Positions 1-6,696 of a stretch of DNA of 10,583 nucleotides are shown here, one piece after another. Within the stretch, counting starts at the first letter, position 1, and each line of letters starts with the position of its first letter. Below the pieces are notes generated by a model. The model was not told where the DNA came from. It saw only the letters and a list, made by a program, of their open reading frames with translations, and searched no databases. The position numbers and the translations under genes are program-made. The DNA comes from Clostridia bacterium (GTDB lineage: Bacteria > Bacillota_A > Clostridia > UMGS1810), in the NCBI GenBank assembly GCA_017437345.1, contig JAFSBJ010000125.1, forward strand, positions 1 through 10,583, in the 5' to 3' direction.

Positions 1-647
1 ACTGTGGCATTTTCAACCACAGTCCTTATAAGATTTGCCCCACCTCTTGGAATGAGAAGATCAACTATTCCATTTAATTTCATAAGAGCTGTTGCTGTGT
101 CTCTTGATGTGTCTTCAACAAAGGAGATGCAATCGGGGTTTATTCCCACTTTTTCTATTGCATCTTTCATTACTGTGGCTATTGCCTTATTGGAATTATA
201 GGCGTCGCTTCCTCCCCTGAGAATCACAGCGCTTGATGCCTTAAGACAAAGAGCAGCAGTATCTAAGGTTACATTGGGGCGTGATTCATATATAACGCCT
301 ATAAGTCCCATCGGAACTGTGACCTTTGAAACCTTAAGACCGTTGGGGAGGGTTTTTGCACCAATGGTTTCACCTATCGGGTCATCTAAGGCAATTATCT
401 TTTTAACCCCGTCTGCCATAGCTTCTATTCTTTCCTGATTTAAGCGCAGGCGGTCTGCCATGGCATCGGAAACGCCTTTTTCCTTAGCCTTTATAAGGTC
501 TTTTTCATTTTCTTTCAATATATAGTCTGCATTTTCCACAAGAGATATGCAAATTGCGCCAAGAGCCTCGTTCTTTTTCTTTGTTCCAATGCTCACAAGG
601 CTTCTCGATGCATTTTTTGCCCTCATTGCAAGCTCTCTGATGTCCAT
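1..647 (-). CDS. proA: Gamma-glutamyl phosphate reductase (ProA), N-terminal half, cut by window edge
   Basis: Reduces gamma-glutamyl phosphate to glutamate-5-semialdehyde with NADPH, the second step of proline synthesis in the cytoplasm. About 215 codons are visible, starting MDIRELAMRAKNASRSL. Seen: the family blocks IYESRPNVTLD, LCLKASSAVILRGGSDA and IPRGGANLIR, all typical of the N-terminal NADPH-binding part of the aldehyde-dehydrogenase-like fold. Full-length ProA is about 415 residues, so the catalytic cysteine region lies beyond position 1. The ATG at 645-647 is chosen because the protein begins exactly where family members do and AGGTGA sits a few bases upstream. The gene follows proB after a 39-base gap on the same strand and is almost certainly co-transcribed with it. 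No frameshift is visible in this half. Confidence 0.96.
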   Translation of the reverse strand, partial: MDIRELAMRAKNASRSLVSIGTKKKNEALGAICISLVENADYILKENEKDLIKAKEKGVSDAMADRLRLNQERIEAMADGVKKIIALDDPIGETIGAKTLPNGLKVSKVTVPMGLIGVIYESRPNVTLDTAALCLKASSAVILRGGSDAYNSNKAIATVMKDAIEKVGINPDCISFVEDTSRDTATALMKLNGIVDLLIPRGGANLIRTVVENAT

Positions 648-686
648 TTTATCACCTGTTTTTCTTATATGAAATTTTTTATGCCT

Positions 687-1478
687 TTAGTCTTTTTCTG
701 CCACAAACAGCGTTCCTATTTCTTTGCCATCTAAAATATCATAGAGCACATCTGGGTCTGATCCGTTTGCTATGAGCATATCTGTGCCGCTTTCTGTGGC
801 AATTTGTGCTGCATGAATTTTGGTTATCATTCCGCCTGTGCCGCGGTCAGAGCCGGCATCTCCCGCAAGGGCTTCTATGGTTTTATCTATTTTTTCAACA
901 ATAGGAATAAGCTTTGCATCTTTATTCTTTCTTGGGTCGCTATCGTAGAGGCCGTCAATGTCGGATAAAATAATAAGAAGATCCGCCCCTATAAGGGATG
1001 CAACTGTGGCAGATAAAGTATCGTTATCGCCAAATTCTATCTGCTCTGTACTTATAACATCATTTTCATTAACTATGGGAAGAACACCAAGCTCCAGAAG
1101 ACGCTCAAAGGTATTGCGGGCATTCTGATGTCTTACCCTGTCGCTTGTTACATCCTTTGTTAAAAGCACCTGGGCTACATTATGATTAAACGAGGCAAAA
1201 TCACGGGAATAATGATTCATCAGCTCACACTGACCAATTGCCGCAAGAGCCTGCTTATCCTTAACGCATTTTGGTTTATCCGCAAAGCCCATTTTTCCGC
1301 GGGCAACCCCTATTGCTCCTGAGGTTACCAGAACTATTTCCTTTTGACTGTTTTTAATGTCGGAAATAACCTTAACAAGCTTTTCAAAACGACGGATATT
1401 TATGCCGCCGCCATCATAGGTAAGGGTTGAGGTGCCTACCTTTATTACTATTCTTTTTGCATTTTCAAATCTGTTCAT
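687..1478 (-). CDS. proB: Glutamate 5-kinase (ProB), short form without PUA domain
   Basis: Phosphorylates glutamate with ATP to gamma-glutamyl phosphate, the committed and usually proline-inhibited step of proline synthesis. At 263 residues it is a single amino-acid-kinase domain. Motifs seen: IKVGTSTLT (12-20, phosphate loop), VTSGAIGVARG (51-61), IVNENDVIS (135-143) with FGDNDTLSA (149-157, glutamate binding), LSDIDGLYDSDP (171-182) and GTGGMITKIHAA (213-224). The E. coli enzyme is about 367 residues and ends in a PUA domain, which is absent here, as in many Firmicutes. The frame stays open upstream to an ATG at 1541, but those 21 codons do not match the family and come from repeat-like DNA. 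MNRFENAKRIVIKVG at 1478 is where homologues start, and GGTGG (1487-1491) lies 8 bases upstream. proA follows. Confidence 0.95.
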   Translation of the reverse strand: MNRFENAKRIVIKVGTSTLTYDGGGINIRRFEKLVKVISDIKNSQKEIVLVTSGAIGVARGKMGFADKPKCVKDKQALAAIGQCELMNHYSRDFASFNHNVAQVLLTKDVTSDRVRHQNARNTFERLLELGVLPIVNENDVISTEQIEFGDNDTLSATVASLIGADLLIILSDIDGLYDSDPRKNKDAKLIPIVEKIDKTIEALAGDAGSDRGTGGMITKIHAAQIATESGTDMLIANGSDPDVLYDILDGKEIGTLFVAEKD

Positions 1479-1486
1479 TTTTATAA

Positions 1487-1491
1487 CCACC
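1487..1491 (-). promoter_or_regulatory. Ribosome binding site that decides the proB start
   Basis: On the minus strand this reads GGTGG, 8 bases before the ATG at 1478. The upstream in-frame ATGs (1541, 1511, 1493) have no convincing purine-rich site at a usable distance. The motif is only moderate, so the choice rests equally on where the kinase fold begins. Confidence 0.5.
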
Positions 1492-1530
1492 ATACTGTTT
1501 TTGATTTTCATCCTGGCTAAAAATCTTCCG

Positions 1531-1560
1531 TAATTATTCACTATTCATTATTATTTATTA
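1531..1560. repeat. Heptad-periodic repeat, copy A
   Basis: The plus strand holds consecutive 7-mers attattc, actattc, attatta, tttatta (1533-1560); on the minus strand these read as the GAATAAT/GAATAGT pattern found in three other gaps of this window (4929-5014, 6640-6696, 9091-9264). This copy has no GC-rich hairpin next to it and may be a fragment. It lies upstream of proB, inside the region that would be the proBA leader or promoter. Low-complexity AT-rich DNA could produce something similar by chance, but the 7-base phase matches the other copies. Confidence 0.55.
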
Positions 1561-1585
1561 CAACAACTCATTGCTATAATGAAAC

Positions 1586-1688
1586 AAGGCTGCAATACAA
1601 TACCCTGAAAAAGCCGCACTTTTCCTAAGGACTTGTATGTATCTTCCTCAGGTTAAAGGGCTTTTTCATAATATTGTGTTGCAGCCTT
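1586..1688. terminator. 103-nt imperfect hairpin between proB and the coaD operon; probable terminator or palindromic element
   Basis: The outer arms 1586-1602 and 1672-1688 pair over 17 positions (one G-U). After a short internal loop, TGAAAAAGCC (1606-1615) pairs with GGCTTTTTCA (1659-1668), then CTTT (1619-1622) with AAAG (1655-1658), then CCTAAGGA (1624-1631) with TCCTCAGG (1645-1652, one mismatch), leaving a 13-base loop. The inner A-tract/GCC...GGC/T-tract stem resembles a bidirectional intrinsic terminator. It begins 15 bases beyond the stop of the coaD-operon gene at 1703, so ending that transcript is the simplest role. Its length and layered stems are more than a terminator needs; a small palindromic mobile element or a structured RNA is possible. 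No T-box sequence was seen. Confidence 0.6.
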
Positions 1689-1702
1689 ATATAACTTTCA
1701 GA

Positions 1703-2146
1703 TTATTTTCTGAGTTCGCTTCTGCACTGCTTAACCTTATCGTTAACAGCCTTGAAATCGTTTTCAACCTTTTCTAAAATATCATCGGCAAATTTAAGAG
1801 AAGCAAGTCTGATTTCTCTGCCATCTTTCTGAGCTTTTGCAATGATTTCATTTGCATTTGCAACAGCTTTCTTGGTGATTTCGTGTTCGTCGATAAGACC
1901 TAAGATTCTGTGTTCAACCTCTTTAACCTTTGCATCAGCCTGCTTCTGAGCATCAGAAATAATTCTCTTGCTGTCTTCAGCAATAGATTTTGCAACTCTG
2001 AGTTCATCGGGAAGCTGAATGTTGATATCGTTTATAAGTGATAAAATCTGCTCCTTGTTAACAAGAGTCTTTTTAACAAATGGAATTTCAAATCCTTTGT
2101 CGATAATGTCCTGAAGTTCACTTAAAAGTTCTATAACATCTGCCAT
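1703..2146 (-). CDS. Small helical coiled-coil protein, V-ATPase subunit H / F0 subunit b-like
   Basis: A 147-residue soluble protein predicted to be nearly all helix, rich in K, E, D, A and I. Residues about 48-85 and 90-140 have the charged, alanine-rich heptad look of a coiled coil (AEDSKRIISDAQKQADAKV, NANEIIAKAQKDGREIRLA). There is no signal peptide or membrane segment. Clostridial proteins of this kind next to coaD are often labelled 'ATPase' or V-type ATPase subunit H, because ATP synthase stalk subunits share the same helix composition. There is no Walker motif here, so the ATPase label should not be taken literally; its real role is unknown. The start at 2146 is fixed by AGGAGG 8 bases upstream. 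The stop of coaD is one base away, so translation is probably coupled. A scaffold or DivIVA-like role is conceivable but unsupported. Confidence 0.85.
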   Translation of the reverse strand: MADVIELLSELQDIIDKGFEIPFVKKTLVNKEQILSLINDINIQLPDELRVAKSIAEDSKRIISDAQKQADAKVKEVEHRILGLIDEHEITKKAVANANEIIAKAQKDGREIRLASLKFADDILEKVENDFKAVNDKVKQCRSELRK

Positions 2147-2147
2147 T

Positions 2148-2645
2148 TTAATTTCCTCCTTGGGTTTTTTTCTCAATTAGTTCTGTGATTTCGTCAATCA
2201 TAAAATCAGGAACCAGCCCTTCCAGACTTGCCTTATGGCGGGCAACCTCCTTCACTATGCTTGAGCTTAAGTATGAATATTTTCCGCTGGTCATCATAAA
2301 CAAGGTTTCAACATCGGGGTTGAGCTTTCTGTTCATGAGAGCCATCTGAAATTCATATTCAAAATCAGACACAGCTCTTAAGCCTTTGATGATTATATTT
2401 GAATTCTTCTCTTCTAAATAGTTTACAAGGAGCCCGGAAAAACAGTCTATCTCAACATTGGGAATGTCGGCTGTTGAACGCCTGAGCCAATCGAGGCGCT
2501 GCTCCAGAGAAAACATGGGTGTTTTTGAGCTGTTGGTCAGTATGGCAACATAAACCTTATCAAAGGTTCTGCTTGCTCTTTTTATTATATCCAGATGTCC
2601 TTTTGTAACCGGGTCGAAGCTTCCGGGATATACTGCCGCTTTCAT
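2148..2645 (-). CDS. coaD: Phosphopantetheine adenylyltransferase (CoaD)
   Basis: Transfers AMP from ATP to 4'-phosphopantetheine, giving dephospho-CoA, the penultimate step of coenzyme A synthesis. The 165 residues match the usual family length of about 160. Seen: [16 protein letters not shown] (6-21) with the nucleotidyltransferase T/K-x-G-H signature at 14-17, [20 protein letters not shown] (88-107), and [13 protein letters not shown] (123-135), the ATP-binding ISSS-like motif. GGAGG (2653-2657) lies 7 bases before the ATG, inside the rsmD 3' end. If the rsmD frameshift is repaired, its TGA overlaps this ATG as ATGA, a classic coupled junction. It belongs to the minus-strand operon rsmD - coaD - coiled-coil gene. 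Confidence 0.97.
   Translation of the reverse strand: MKAAVYPGSFDPVTKGHLDIIKRASRTFDKVYVAILTNSSKTPMFSLEQRLDWLRRSTADIPNVEIDCFSGLLVNYLEEKNSNIIIKGLRAVSDFEYEFQMALMNRKLNPDVETLFMMTSGKYSYLSSSIVKEVARHKASLEGLVPDFMIDEITELIEKKTQGGN
2155..2160 (-). promoter_or_regulatory. Ribosome binding site of the coiled-coil gene, inside the coaD 3' end
   Basis: A perfect AGGAGG on the minus strand, 8 bases before the ATG at 2146. It lies within the last codons of coaD and excludes the longer reading from an ATG at 2176. Confidence 0.85.
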
Positions 2646-3189
2646 AATGATGCCTCCAGGATATTAACACAAACTCTGCCATACTTTTATCCTTTAAAAG
2701 ATTAAAGGATTTAATATCTATATGGGTGCCGCTGTCTGCTTCGCAAATGATAAGACCACCATCTTTGAGAAGGCTATATCTTTCTATAAGCTCTATCACT
2801 TCATCCAAAAGACCCATAGCATATGGCGGATCAAGAAAGATAAGGTCATAGCTTTCCTGATTTTCATAGGCTTTTTTCAGATAGTCTTTTGCATCCTGCT
2901 TAAAGAGAAGTGCCTTTTCCTGCATGCGGGCGCTTTCAATATTGGCTCTTATAATCTGGCAGGCTTTTGGATTTGCATCCACAAAAACTGCTTTTTTCGC
3001 ACCCCTGCTAAGCGCCTCCAGACCAAGAGCGCCGCTTCCGGCAAAAAGATCTAAAACGCTTGCATCCCATACTCTGTCAAAGAGCATACTAAAGATTGCC
3101 TCTTTAACATTATCAAGAGTCGGGCGGGTATCGGAGCCTTCCAGGCTTTTAAGCTTTAGGCCTCTTAATGAGCCTGAAATAATTCTCAC
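2560..3189 (-). CDS. rsmD: 16S rRNA m2G966 methyltransferase (RsmD), 3' end altered by a probable one-base frameshift
   Basis: Methylates G966 of 16S rRNA using S-adenosylmethionine. Seen: [10 protein letters not shown] start, [16 protein letters not shown] (21-36), the SAM-binding [17 protein letters not shown] (47-63), DAN (71-73), and the catalytic LDPPY (119-123). The start is GTG at 3187-3189 with GGGAG 10 bases upstream. The frame as written gives 209 residues and runs 86 bases into coaD, with a basic tail unlike RsmD. Adding one A to the A4 run at 2685-2688 gives instead [16 protein letters not shown] and a stop at 2642-2644, for 182 residues: the normal family length, a typical Tyr-Gly ending, and an ATGA overlap with coaD. 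So a deletion, real or from sequencing, is likely. The catalytic core is intact either way. Confidence 0.93.
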   Translation of the reverse strand: MRIISGSLRGLKLKSLEGSDTRPTLDNVKEAIFSMLFDRVWDASVLDLFAGSGALGLEALSRGAKKAVFVDANPKACQIIRANIESARMQEKALLFKQDAKDYLKKAYENQESYDLIFLDPPYAMGLLDEVIELIERYSLLKDGGLIICEADSGTHIDIKSFNLLKDKSMAEFVLISWRHHYESGSISRKLRPGYKRTSGYNKKSKQNL

Positions 3190-3223
3190 CTACATAACAC
3201 TCCCATATTAAATACTTACAAAT

Positions 3224-3252
3224 ATTATAGCTATTCTTCATTTTATTGTCAA
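3224..3252 (-). promoter_or_regulatory. Consensus sigma-A promoter of the rsmD-coaD operon
   Basis: On the minus strand TTGACA (3247-3252) and TATAAT (3224-3229) are both perfect and separated by exactly 17 bases. Transcription would start near 3217, giving a leader of about 28 bases before the rsmD GTG at 3189. Such a perfect match is rare by chance and points to strong constitutive expression. Confidence 0.88.
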
Positions 3253-3301
3253 TAGATAATTTAATTTTTTAAAGAAAGTGTGTTATATATATGGAATTTT
3301 T

Positions 3302-3330
3302 TTGGATTTTATGTTAGAATAAAATATACT
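3302..3330 (+). promoter_or_regulatory. Possible promoter of comM
   Basis: TTGGAT (3302-3307), a 17-base spacer and TATACT (3325-3330) face comM. A second candidate -10, a perfect TATAAT at 3334-3339, has no recognisable -35 at the right distance. Either could serve. The leader to the comM ATG at 3388 would be about 45-50 bases. Confidence 0.45.
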
Positions 3331-3387
3331 ATGTATAATAATGCCATTAAGGCTTTATGAAAAATCGGCAAACTCCGGAGGTAATTT

Positions 3388-4926
3388 ATGATTTCTAAGG
3401 TAATATCAGGGGCGCTTTTCGGCCTTGAAGGATATATTATAACTGTTGAAACCGACATCTATTCTGCCCTTCCGGGAATAGATATTGTAGGTCTCCCTGA
3501 CGCAGCTGTTAAAGAATCAAAGGAAAGGGTTAAATCCGCAATTAAAAACAGCGGCTACTCCATGCCCCAAAAAAGAATAGTTATTAACCTTGCTCCTGCC
3601 AACACAAAGAAAAACGGAGCATATCTCGACCTGCCGATAACAATTGCAATTCTTATTGCATCAGGGCAGCTTGTGTGCGACGGTGTGTGTGATTATCTTA
3701 TTTTGGGCGAGCTTGCTCTTGATGGCAGCATAAGAAAGGCAGACGGGGTGCTTCCAATGACTATGGAAGCAAGAGAAAATGGAATTAAAAAGCTTATTGT
3801 TCCTATGGAAAATGCAAAAGAAGCGTCAGTTGTTGCAGATTCGGAAATTTATGGAGCCGGAACTCTCAGGGAGGCTGTGGAGCATTTAAGCGGAATTAAA
3901 CCGATAGAAAGAGTTACCACAGATATTGATTCTCTCTTTGCCCAAAATCTTGACCTTATGGAGGATTTTTGCGATGTAAGAGGTCAGGACAGCGCAAAAA
4001 GAGCATTGGAGGTTGCAGCAGCAGGGGCTCACAACTGCCTTATGATAGGCTCTCCCGGCTCAGGAAAAACGATGCTTGCAAAGAGAATTCCATCTATCCT
4101 TCCCGACTTATCATTTGAAGAAGCTTTGGAGGTTACAAAAATATATTCTGTTGCAGGGCTTATGGGCGGAGGAAAATCCCTTATCACAACAAGACCCTTC
4201 AGAAGCCCTCACCACACAGTTTCAAATGTCAGCATAACAGGCGGAGGCTCAATTCCCCGACCGGGTGAAATAAGCCTTGCCCACAGAGGGGTGCTTTTCT
4301 TGGATGAATTCCCCGAATTCAGAAAAGACGCCATTGAAGCCATGAGACAGCCTTTAGAGGACGGAATGTTTACTGTGTCAAGAGTTGCAGGCTCAGCGAC
4401 ATTTCCCAGCAGCGCAATGCTTGTGGCAAGTATGAACCCATGCAAATGCGGATATTATGGCGACAGTGCAAGAGAATGTACCTGCACACCTCAGAGTATT
4501 CACAGTTATTTAGGAAAAATATCAGGGCCTATGCTGGACAGATTTGATATTCATATTCAGGTTAGCAGCGTAAAATTTGAAAGTCTGACATCCGGCGAAA
4601 AGGGTGAAAGCAGCAAAACCATTAAGGAAAGAGTTAAAAGAGCAAGAGAAATTCAGCTCGAACGATATAAAAACTACAATATATATTCAAACAGTCAGCT
4701 CACAGCTTCTATGATAGAAGAATTCTGCCGGGTTGACGAAAGAGGCAATGCTCTTTTAAAGGATGTGTTTGAAAAGCTTGGCTTAAGTGCAAGAGCACAT
4801 TCAAGAATACTGAAGGTGGCAAGAACCATTGCCGATATTGCAGGTGAAAAAGATATATCCCCCCTTCATATTGCCGAAGCTATCCGCTACAGGAGCCTTG
4901 ATAAAAAATTCTGGGGAGCGATTTGA
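3388..4926 (+). CDS. comM: ComM/YifB-family AAA+ ATPase (Mg-chelatase-like)
   Basis: ComM is a hexameric AAA+ helicase that extends strand exchange by branch migration during natural transformation; homologues are widespread in bacteria not known to transform. At 512 residues the length is normal. Domains seen: an N-terminal Lon-protease-like/S5-fold region (about 20-165, including PGIDIVGLPDAAVKESKERV), Walker A GSPGSGKT (221-228), FRSPHHTVS (271-279), Walker B VLFLDEFPEF (302-311), four cysteines in PCKCGYYGDSARECTC (351-366) that suggest zinc binding, GPMLDRFDIHI (380-390), and a C-terminal Mg-chelatase_C-like helical domain (about 410-505). GGAGG (3377-3381) lies 6 bases before the ATG. 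It is divergent from rsmD and first in the plus-strand run. No other competence gene is in view. Confidence 0.95.
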   Translation: MISKVISGALFGLEGYIITVETDIYSALPGIDIVGLPDAAVKESKERVKSAIKNSGYSMPQKRIVINLAPANTKKNGAYLDLPITIAILIASGQLVCDGVCDYLILGELALDGSIRKADGVLPMTMEARENGIKKLIVPMENAKEASVVADSEIYGAGTLREAVEHLSGIKPIERVTTDIDSLFAQNLDLMEDFCDVRGQDSAKRALEVAAAGAHNCLMIGSPGSGKTMLAKRIPSILPDLSFEEALEVTKIYSVAGLMGGGKSLITTRPFRSPHHTVSNVSITGGGSIPRPGEISLAHRGVLFLDEFPEFRKDAIEAMRQPLEDGMFTVSRVAGSATFPSSAMLVASMNPCKCGYYGDSARECTCTPQSIHSYLGKISGPMLDRFDIHIQVSSVKFESLTSGEKGESSKTIKERVKRAREIQLERYKNYNIYSNSQLTASMIEEFCRVDERGNALLKDVFEKLGLSARAHSRILKVARTIADIAGEKDISPLHIAEAIRYRSLDKKFWGAI

Positions 4927-4928
4927 GA

Positions 4929-5014
4929 GAAAAGATAAGAGTGAAGAGATAAGAGAAAATGAAGAAATCCGCAATAAGCGGATTTCCACCATAATTATTC
5001 ATTATTCATCATTC
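4929..5014. repeat. Heptad-repeat/hairpin element, copy B
   Basis: It fills most of the 124-base comM-TPR gap. The left arm has gagtgaa, gagataa, gagaaaa (4939-4959) after GATAAG (4934-4939). The core is a perfect 9-bp stem GAAATCCGC (4964-4972) / GCGGATTTC (4978-4986) with a 5-base loop. The right arm is attattc, attattc, atcattc (4994-5014). The same plan of arm, hairpin with 5-base loop, arm occurs at 9129-9225. There is no U-run after the stem, so it is not a standard terminator, though it may slow or end comM transcription. The TPR gene begins 37 bases later. Confidence 0.75.
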
Positions 5015-5050
5015 GTTTTTCATTATATTAAACTATAAAAGGAGAATATT

Positions 5051-5893
5051 ATGCTTAATAAAATATTTAATATTATAATTTGTGTGGGAATTCCATATAT
5101 AGCCATAACCTGGTCATTTCAGCATTTAGGCACAGCCATGGGCTTTGGCGTTACTGTGCTTTGTTTTATGGCTTTGTTTTTATATTTCAGACCAAAAATC
5201 TACACAATCCTGGGAAGAAACAAATATCTTTCCGACCACGATGCCGGCTTTAAATATATGGAGAAAGCATATGAAACCGGAAGAATGAACCCACAGGATG
5301 TTCTCATTTATGCATATATGCTCATAAGAGACGGTCATCTTGTTAAAGCAGAAAGACTCATTGCCGGAACCATTCATCAGAATAAAGATAAGCTAAGCGA
5401 AAAAAATCTTCTTGCTGCTGATCTCAACACAGCAATTATTCTTTGGAAAAGAAACGACCTTCCCGGTGCTATTGAAAAAATGGAAGGAGTATATAGCACA
5501 GGCTATCGCTCCACTGTTCTCTATCAGACCCTTGGATTATTCTATATTCTTTCAGGAGATAATGAAAGGGCAAAGAACTTTATGGATGAAGCGATGGAAT
5601 ATAATTCAGACGATATAAGCATAAGAGACAATCTCGGATTTTTATATATTAAAATGGGAGAATATGAAAAGGCAAAGGAAATTTATGATAAAATTTTTGA
5701 AGAAACCACACCAAATTTTATTGAAGCATTTTATAACTACGCCTACGCTCTTGAACACACAGGAAATCTTGAAAAGGCTCAGAGCTATTATCAGAAGGCT
5801 CTGGGATGCCCCGAAAGATTTTTATCAACAGTTAAGCTTTCTTTGGTTGAAGCAAGTCTTTCAAGGGTTGAAGATATTTTAAATAGCAGATAA
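5051..5893 (+). CDS. Membrane-anchored tetratricopeptide repeat protein
   Basis: I recognise the architecture, not a named gene. The 280-residue protein starts with two hydrophobic helices (about 5-22 and 28-47), followed by FRPKIYTILGR and a helical domain. Three clear TPR units lie at about 154-187, 188-221 and 223-256 (LGLFYILSGDNERAKNFMDE, LGFLYIKMGEYEKAKEIYDK, YAYALEHTGNLEKAQSYYQK); weaker ones are likely at about 66-100 and 119-150. TPR domains bind other proteins. Two transmembrane helices this close together suggest a hairpin with the repeats in the cytoplasm, by inference from the Arg/Lys residues after helix 2. AGGAG lies about 7 bases before the ATG. The next gene starts 13 bases after the stop, so the two are probably co-expressed. 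A partner cannot be named. Confidence 0.85.
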   Translation: MLNKIFNIIICVGIPYIAITWSFQHLGTAMGFGVTVLCFMALFLYFRPKIYTILGRNKYLSDHDAGFKYMEKAYETGRMNPQDVLIYAYMLIRDGHLVKAERLIAGTIHQNKDKLSEKNLLAADLNTAIILWKRNDLPGAIEKMEGVYSTGYRSTVLYQTLGLFYILSGDNERAKNFMDEAMEYNSDDISIRDNLGFLYIKMGEYEKAKEIYDKIFEETTPNFIEAFYNYAYALEHTGNLEKAQSYYQKALGCPERFLSTVKLSLVEASLSRVEDILNSR

Positions 5894-5906
5894 GGGGAGA
5901 AATCCT

Positions 5907-6647
5907 ATGAAATATATTTATTTTGACTGCTATGCAGGATTCGATGTTCAGATGGCTCTGGGAAGCCTTATTGATATGAGCGGTGAAGCCGACTTAGCAA
6001 GAGAAACTGCAGAAAAAATAATAGAACCTGTAAGTCTATATAACGAACAGGTTAAAAGACAGGGAATGGACGCCCTGTTATCATATTTTGATTTTAGCTA
6101 TTCAAAATGCGAAAAGACCGCTGAGCTTATTGAGAATTCTTTTCTTGACGAAAAGCTTAAGACAAAGCTTAAATCCTGGTATAAGCTTAAATCTGACGGT
6201 AAATCAGGTAATGAAATTGAAGACACAAGAGAGCTTCTTATGGCGGCTGCAGGCTTTGCAATTATTGGCTCGCTGGAGGCAGAAAAGATTTATGTCTCGG
6301 CGCTTTTTCAGGGTGGCGGAGGAGATTTTTCACCATCACCCCATACAGAGCTTATAGGCAAAATGTCGGAGCTTCCGATATATCCAAGTGCTGAACAGAA
6401 AGAAATTCTCACCCCCGGCGGCATTGCTTTTTTGAGTGTTCTCGGGGCAGAATATATGAGCCCGCAAAGTCATGATGTGATTAAATCGGGCTATGGTGCA
6501 GGGGATGATGAGCTTTCAATTCCCAATATTGTAAGAGCTATCCTGGCAAATGACGATGGAACCGAGGAGCTGTTTTTAAATTTTGAAGCGCTTATATCCG
6601 ATATGCAGGCAGAAATAGGAGCAATAGCAACTGCTGGGGATAAGTAA
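5907..6647 (+). CDS. Degenerate, truncated LarC-like protein (DUF111 family)
   Basis: LarC inserts nickel into the pincer cofactor of lactate racemase-type enzymes, using CTP. This 246-residue protein follows the LarC N-terminal domain along its length, judged from remembered family motifs: YFDCYAGFDVQMALGSLIDM (5-24) against YFDCFSGISGDM-type starts, EQVKRQGM (47-54), LEAEKIYVSALFQGGGGDF (123-141), SPSPHTELIGKMSELPIYP (142-160), EILTPGGIAFL (166-176) and SGYGAGDDELSIPNIVRAIL (194-213). Key features are missing: the GD of the first motif, the His-rich stretch, and the HEVGAVD-type motif, where GNEIEDTRE (101-109) stands instead. The C-terminal domain starts (FEALISDMQAEIG, 226-238) and stops after about 25 residues; full LarC is about 400. 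GGGGAG lies 7 bases before the ATG. Classical nickel insertion is doubtful; a repurposed paralogue or a decaying gene is likelier. Confidence 0.75.
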   Translation: MKYIYFDCYAGFDVQMALGSLIDMSGEADLARETAEKIIEPVSLYNEQVKRQGMDALLSYFDFSYSKCEKTAELIENSFLDEKLKTKLKSWYKLKSDGKSGNEIEDTRELLMAAAGFAIIGSLEAEKIYVSALFQGGGGDFSPSPHTELIGKMSELPIYPSAEQKEILTPGGIAFLSVLGAEYMSPQSHDVIKSGYGAGDDELSIPNIVRAILANDDGTEELFLNFEALISDMQAEIGAIATAGDK

Positions 6648-6696
6648 TAGTGAAGAGGTAAAAAGTATGTAACAAATCCGCATGCTGATTTGTTAC
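6640..6696. repeat. Heptad-repeat/hairpin element, copy C, overlapping the end of the LarC-like gene
   Basis: GATAAG (6640-6645) is followed by the 7-mers tagtgaa, gaggtaa, aaagtat (6648-6668), then a perfect 10-bp stem GTAACAAATC (6669-6678) / GATTTGTTAC (6687-6696) with an 8-base loop. The left arm aligns with copies B and D. No right arm is visible before the dtd ribosome binding site. The first bases encode the last Asp-Lys and the TAA of the upstream gene. Confidence 0.7.

Noticed and set aside
1479..1541. A longer ProB starting at the ATG at 1541 (21 extra residues)
   Set aside because: The added residues do not match glutamate kinases, no ribosome binding site precedes that ATG, and the DNA derives from the heptad repeat.
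1541..1702. A T-box or other amino-acid riboswitch controlling proBA
   Set aside because: No T-box AGGGTGG-type antiterminator sequence or specifier-like loop was found; the visible structure is a simple long hairpin.
2685..2700. Programmed ribosomal frameshifting in rsmD
   Set aside because: The A4 run lacks a canonical X-XXY-YYZ slippery heptamer and no downstream stimulator is evident; a one-base deletion is simpler.
2722..3211. Plus-strand open frames opposite rsmD
   Set aside because: They lie antisense to the conserved methyltransferase core and show no recognisable domain or ribosome binding site.
4964..4986. Intrinsic terminator for comM
   Set aside because: The stem is perfect but followed by CACCATAATT rather than a T-run, and the same plan recurs in other gaps, so it is treated as a repeat core.
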